Position numbers and translations under genes: made by a program | The notes under the pieces: generated by a model | The model's input: only the letters and a program-made list of their open reading frames with translations | Databases searched by the model: none | What the model was told of the DNA's origin: nothing | DNA from: Gemmatimonadota bacterium | GTDB lineage: Bacteria; Gemmatimonadota; Gemmatimonadetes; Longimicrobiales; Gaopeijiaceae | Direction of reading: 5' to 3' | NCBI GenBank assembly: GCA_028873845.1 | Contig: JAPPNO010000038.1 | Span: forward strand, 1 to 64,000 | DNA length: 64,000 nt | Shown here: one piece after another, positions 62,749 to 64,000 of the stretch | How the letters are laid out: every line of letters begins with the position of its first letter | Numbering within the stretch: the stretch's first letter is position 1

Positions 62749-63474
62749 TCAGCGAAGCCGCTCCGCCCGGAAGTCCTGCCGCGTGGCCGTCACCCGCACC
62801 AGGCGGCCGCTGCCGTCGAACCATGCCGTCCTCGCACCTCCATCCGACGACAGGCGAATGCGCGTGGTTTCGACCCGCTCGCCGGCGACCTCGATCGTCT
62901 CCTGGCCGACATCCGGCTGTACGGGCGGTTCCTCCATCTCGACAAGGGGCGCCACCGCGTGAATCCGGGCCTCCGCACCGTAGGCTTCAGCCAGGGCGCC
63001 GAGCAGAAAATGCTGGTGGGCCACGCCATCGTCGAAGACTACGGTCGAGGCACGCGCCGGGTATTCCCGCGCCTGCTCGCCCCAGGGAGCCACCGTTCGC
63101 GTACGGAGCCGGTTGCCGTCACGAACGACCCTCACTTCCAGCGTGTCCGAACCGGATACGGACACCTCGTACTTGTCGAGGACCATCGAAGTGCCGACCA
63201 GCCGCAGGGTGGTCTTCACAATCCGGCCGTCGTGCAGCCGCAGCGTGCCCGTAGCCGCGGTGACCTGCGCTTCTCCCGTGCCCTGTCGCCGAATCGTGAA
63301 CTCCTCCGTGCCCACTTCCTCGCCACCGGCATACAGCACGAAGGCGCCGCTGTCCACCAGCTGGCCGGAAGTCCCGTCCGGTGTCACCGCGGCCGACATG
63401 GCCATGAGGGCCCATCCCACCAGGGTCCCGGATGGCCATGTGCCCGGCCTTAACGAAGATAGGGTGCGATTCAT
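62749..63474 (-). CDS. Secreted protein of unknown function, DUF3108/DUF6134-like
   Basis: 241 aa. Signal peptide (hydrophobic TLVGWALMAMSAAV, about 17-30), then a beta-rich mature region: SGAFVLYAGGEEVGTEEFTIRR, LVGTSMVLDKYEVSVSG, VEMEEPPVQPDVGQETIEVAGERVETTRIRLSS. The paired-sheet pattern resembles DUF3108/DUF6134 outer-envelope proteins, but I am not certain. A TATCTT hexamer on the minus strand (63461-63456) lies inside the N-terminal codons and could mean a later start. No catalytic motif is visible. It lies 113 nt upstream of the tolC gene and is divergent from the truncated gene. Confidence 0.65.
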   Translation of the reverse strand: MNRTLSSLRPGTWPSGTLVGWALMAMSAAVTPDGTSGQLVDSGAFVLYAGGEEVGTEEFTIRRQGTGEAQVTAATGTLRLHDGRIVKTTLRLVGTSMVLDKYEVSVSGSDTLEVRVVRDGNRLRTRTVAPWGEQAREYPARASTVVFDDGVAHQHFLLGALAEAYGAEARIHAVAPLVEMEEPPVQPDVGQETIEVAGERVETTRIRLSSDGGARTAWFDGSGRLVRVTATRQDFRAERLR

Positions 63475-63588
63475 TACCTTGAATCATAATGTCGGCATCA
63501 AGTCCGGGGGATCGGCGGGCCGGCTCGAACCACTCTGGAGGACCATGCCGTTGACAGACGACCCTTGCCTGCGGGTTCCTCCGTGACG

Positions 63589-64000
63589 ATGTGGAAACGC
63601 CTTCGCGGGCTGCCGTCCGGATCCGGGTTCCTGGTCTGGATGGGGTTCCTGTCCCTGATTCTGTGGGCCAGGTTCGAAGCCTATTGGTCGCTCGCCGCCG
63701 CGGCGGTTCTTGTCTGCGCCTCCGCGATCAGGGCACGGGGCAGCCGGATCCACGCCATCTCGACACTCCTCCTGGCGGTCGGCATTGCGGTGGGCGTTCA
63801 CACGGAGGTGGCCGACAGGCGTCTCGCGGAGGATTGGCAGTCGTATTGGGACGGTCGGCGCGACGAGGTGGGAGTGGAACTCGAGCGCGTGCTGAGCGAA
63901 CTGGTCGCCCGGGGAGACTCCTCGGTGGCAAGGGTCGTGGAAGCCGCGACAACCACCGGGGAGCGCGACGTTCTTCAGGATGTGCTGCAGTCGGTGGTGA
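63589..64000 (+). CDS. Membrane protein N-terminus, truncated at the window edge
   Basis: Not in the ORF track because it has no stop inside the window. From the ATG at 63589 (or GTG 63583), 137 codons are open. Two or three hydrophobic segments (GFLVWMGFLSLILWARF, YWSLAAAAVLVCASAI, ISTLLLAVGIAVGV) are followed by a helical, charged part (RRDEVGVELERVLSELVARGDSSVARVVEAATTTGERDVL). This topology suits a sensor kinase or similar signalling protein, but no catalytic domain is reached. The 114-nt gap to the divergent gene contains GATTC-ATTACCTT-GAATC at 63468-63485. Confidence 0.6.
   Translation, partial: MWKRLRGLPSGSGFLVWMGFLSLILWARFEAYWSLAAAAVLVCASAIRARGSRIHAISTLLLAVGIAVGVHTEVADRRLAEDWQSYWDGRRDEVGVELERVLSELVARGDSSVARVVEAATTTGERDVLQDVLQSVV

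Overview
This window is a GC-rich (roughly two-thirds G+C) bacterial chromosome segment. It starts inside the 3' end of a 23S rRNA gene and ends inside an unfinished membrane-protein gene. Several features together suggest Gemmatimonadota or a related phylum: six-bladed beta-propeller lipoproteins, proteins with TonB-plug-like tails, a complete 14-subunit Nuo complex, paired MacB-type permeases with an RND-style adaptor and TolC, a BshB1-like deacetylase, and frequent GTG/TTG starts. This placement is an inference from gene content; no phylogeny was run. I see no CRISPR array, insertion sequence, prophage or tRNA gene.

Layout. 1-456: end of an rRNA operon (23S, 5S, terminator). 500-5040: minus-strand ruvX-mltG-thiE, a VOC protein, a plug-like periplasmic protein, and a Fic protein behind two copies of a palindromic operator. 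5200-10025: icd, an M17 aminopeptidase and an outer-membrane barrel. 10138-19207: a long plus-strand housekeeping run (yicC, gmk, rpoZ, coaBC, udg, dnaB, ispD, tsaC, a low-molecular-weight phosphatase, aroE, comF) with many 4-nt overlaps. 19241-24466: glycolytic genes gap, pgk and tpiA plus secG, interrupted by an ECF sigma factor and a membrane-anchored TonB-like protein. 24684-28998: 2-oxoacid dehydrogenase E1alpha, E1beta and E2, then lipB. 29045-34216: RNase HI (minus), carA, HU, moaD-moaE-moaA and mdh. 34188-37602: an Ig-repeat lipoprotein overlapping a glutaminyl cyclase, a secreted beta-rich protein, and dcd. 38039-52739: the nuoA-N operon. 52762-56348: a phosphomannomutase, then a three-gene secreted cassette. 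56501-62618 (minus): TolC, an adaptor, two FtsX-type permeases and a BshB1-like enzyme. 62749-64000: a secreted unknown, divergent from a truncated membrane protein.

Metabolically the segment describes an aerobic heterotroph. Gap/Pgk/TpiA feed the 2-oxoacid dehydrogenase, which LipB helps lipoylate. Icd and Mdh act in the TCA cycle, and NADH enters complex I. The molybdenum cofactor genes present are moaD, moaE and moaA; no moaC was found here.

The least conventional parts are these. (1) A beta-propeller lipoprotein, a CxxC thioredoxin-like lipoprotein and a 75-residue precursor whose predicted 33-residue secreted form has four cysteines. (2) A Fic protein whose catalytic His is Arg, next to two 24-bp palindromes. 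(3) An E1alpha subunit lacking its thiamine-diphosphate/Mg motif beside an intact E1beta. (4) An RNase HI whose catalytic Glu is Ala. (5) A small dispersed repeat family that sits on stop codons and start regions. (6) An Ig-repeat lipoprotein and a signal-less glutaminyl cyclase that could be one frameshifted protein.
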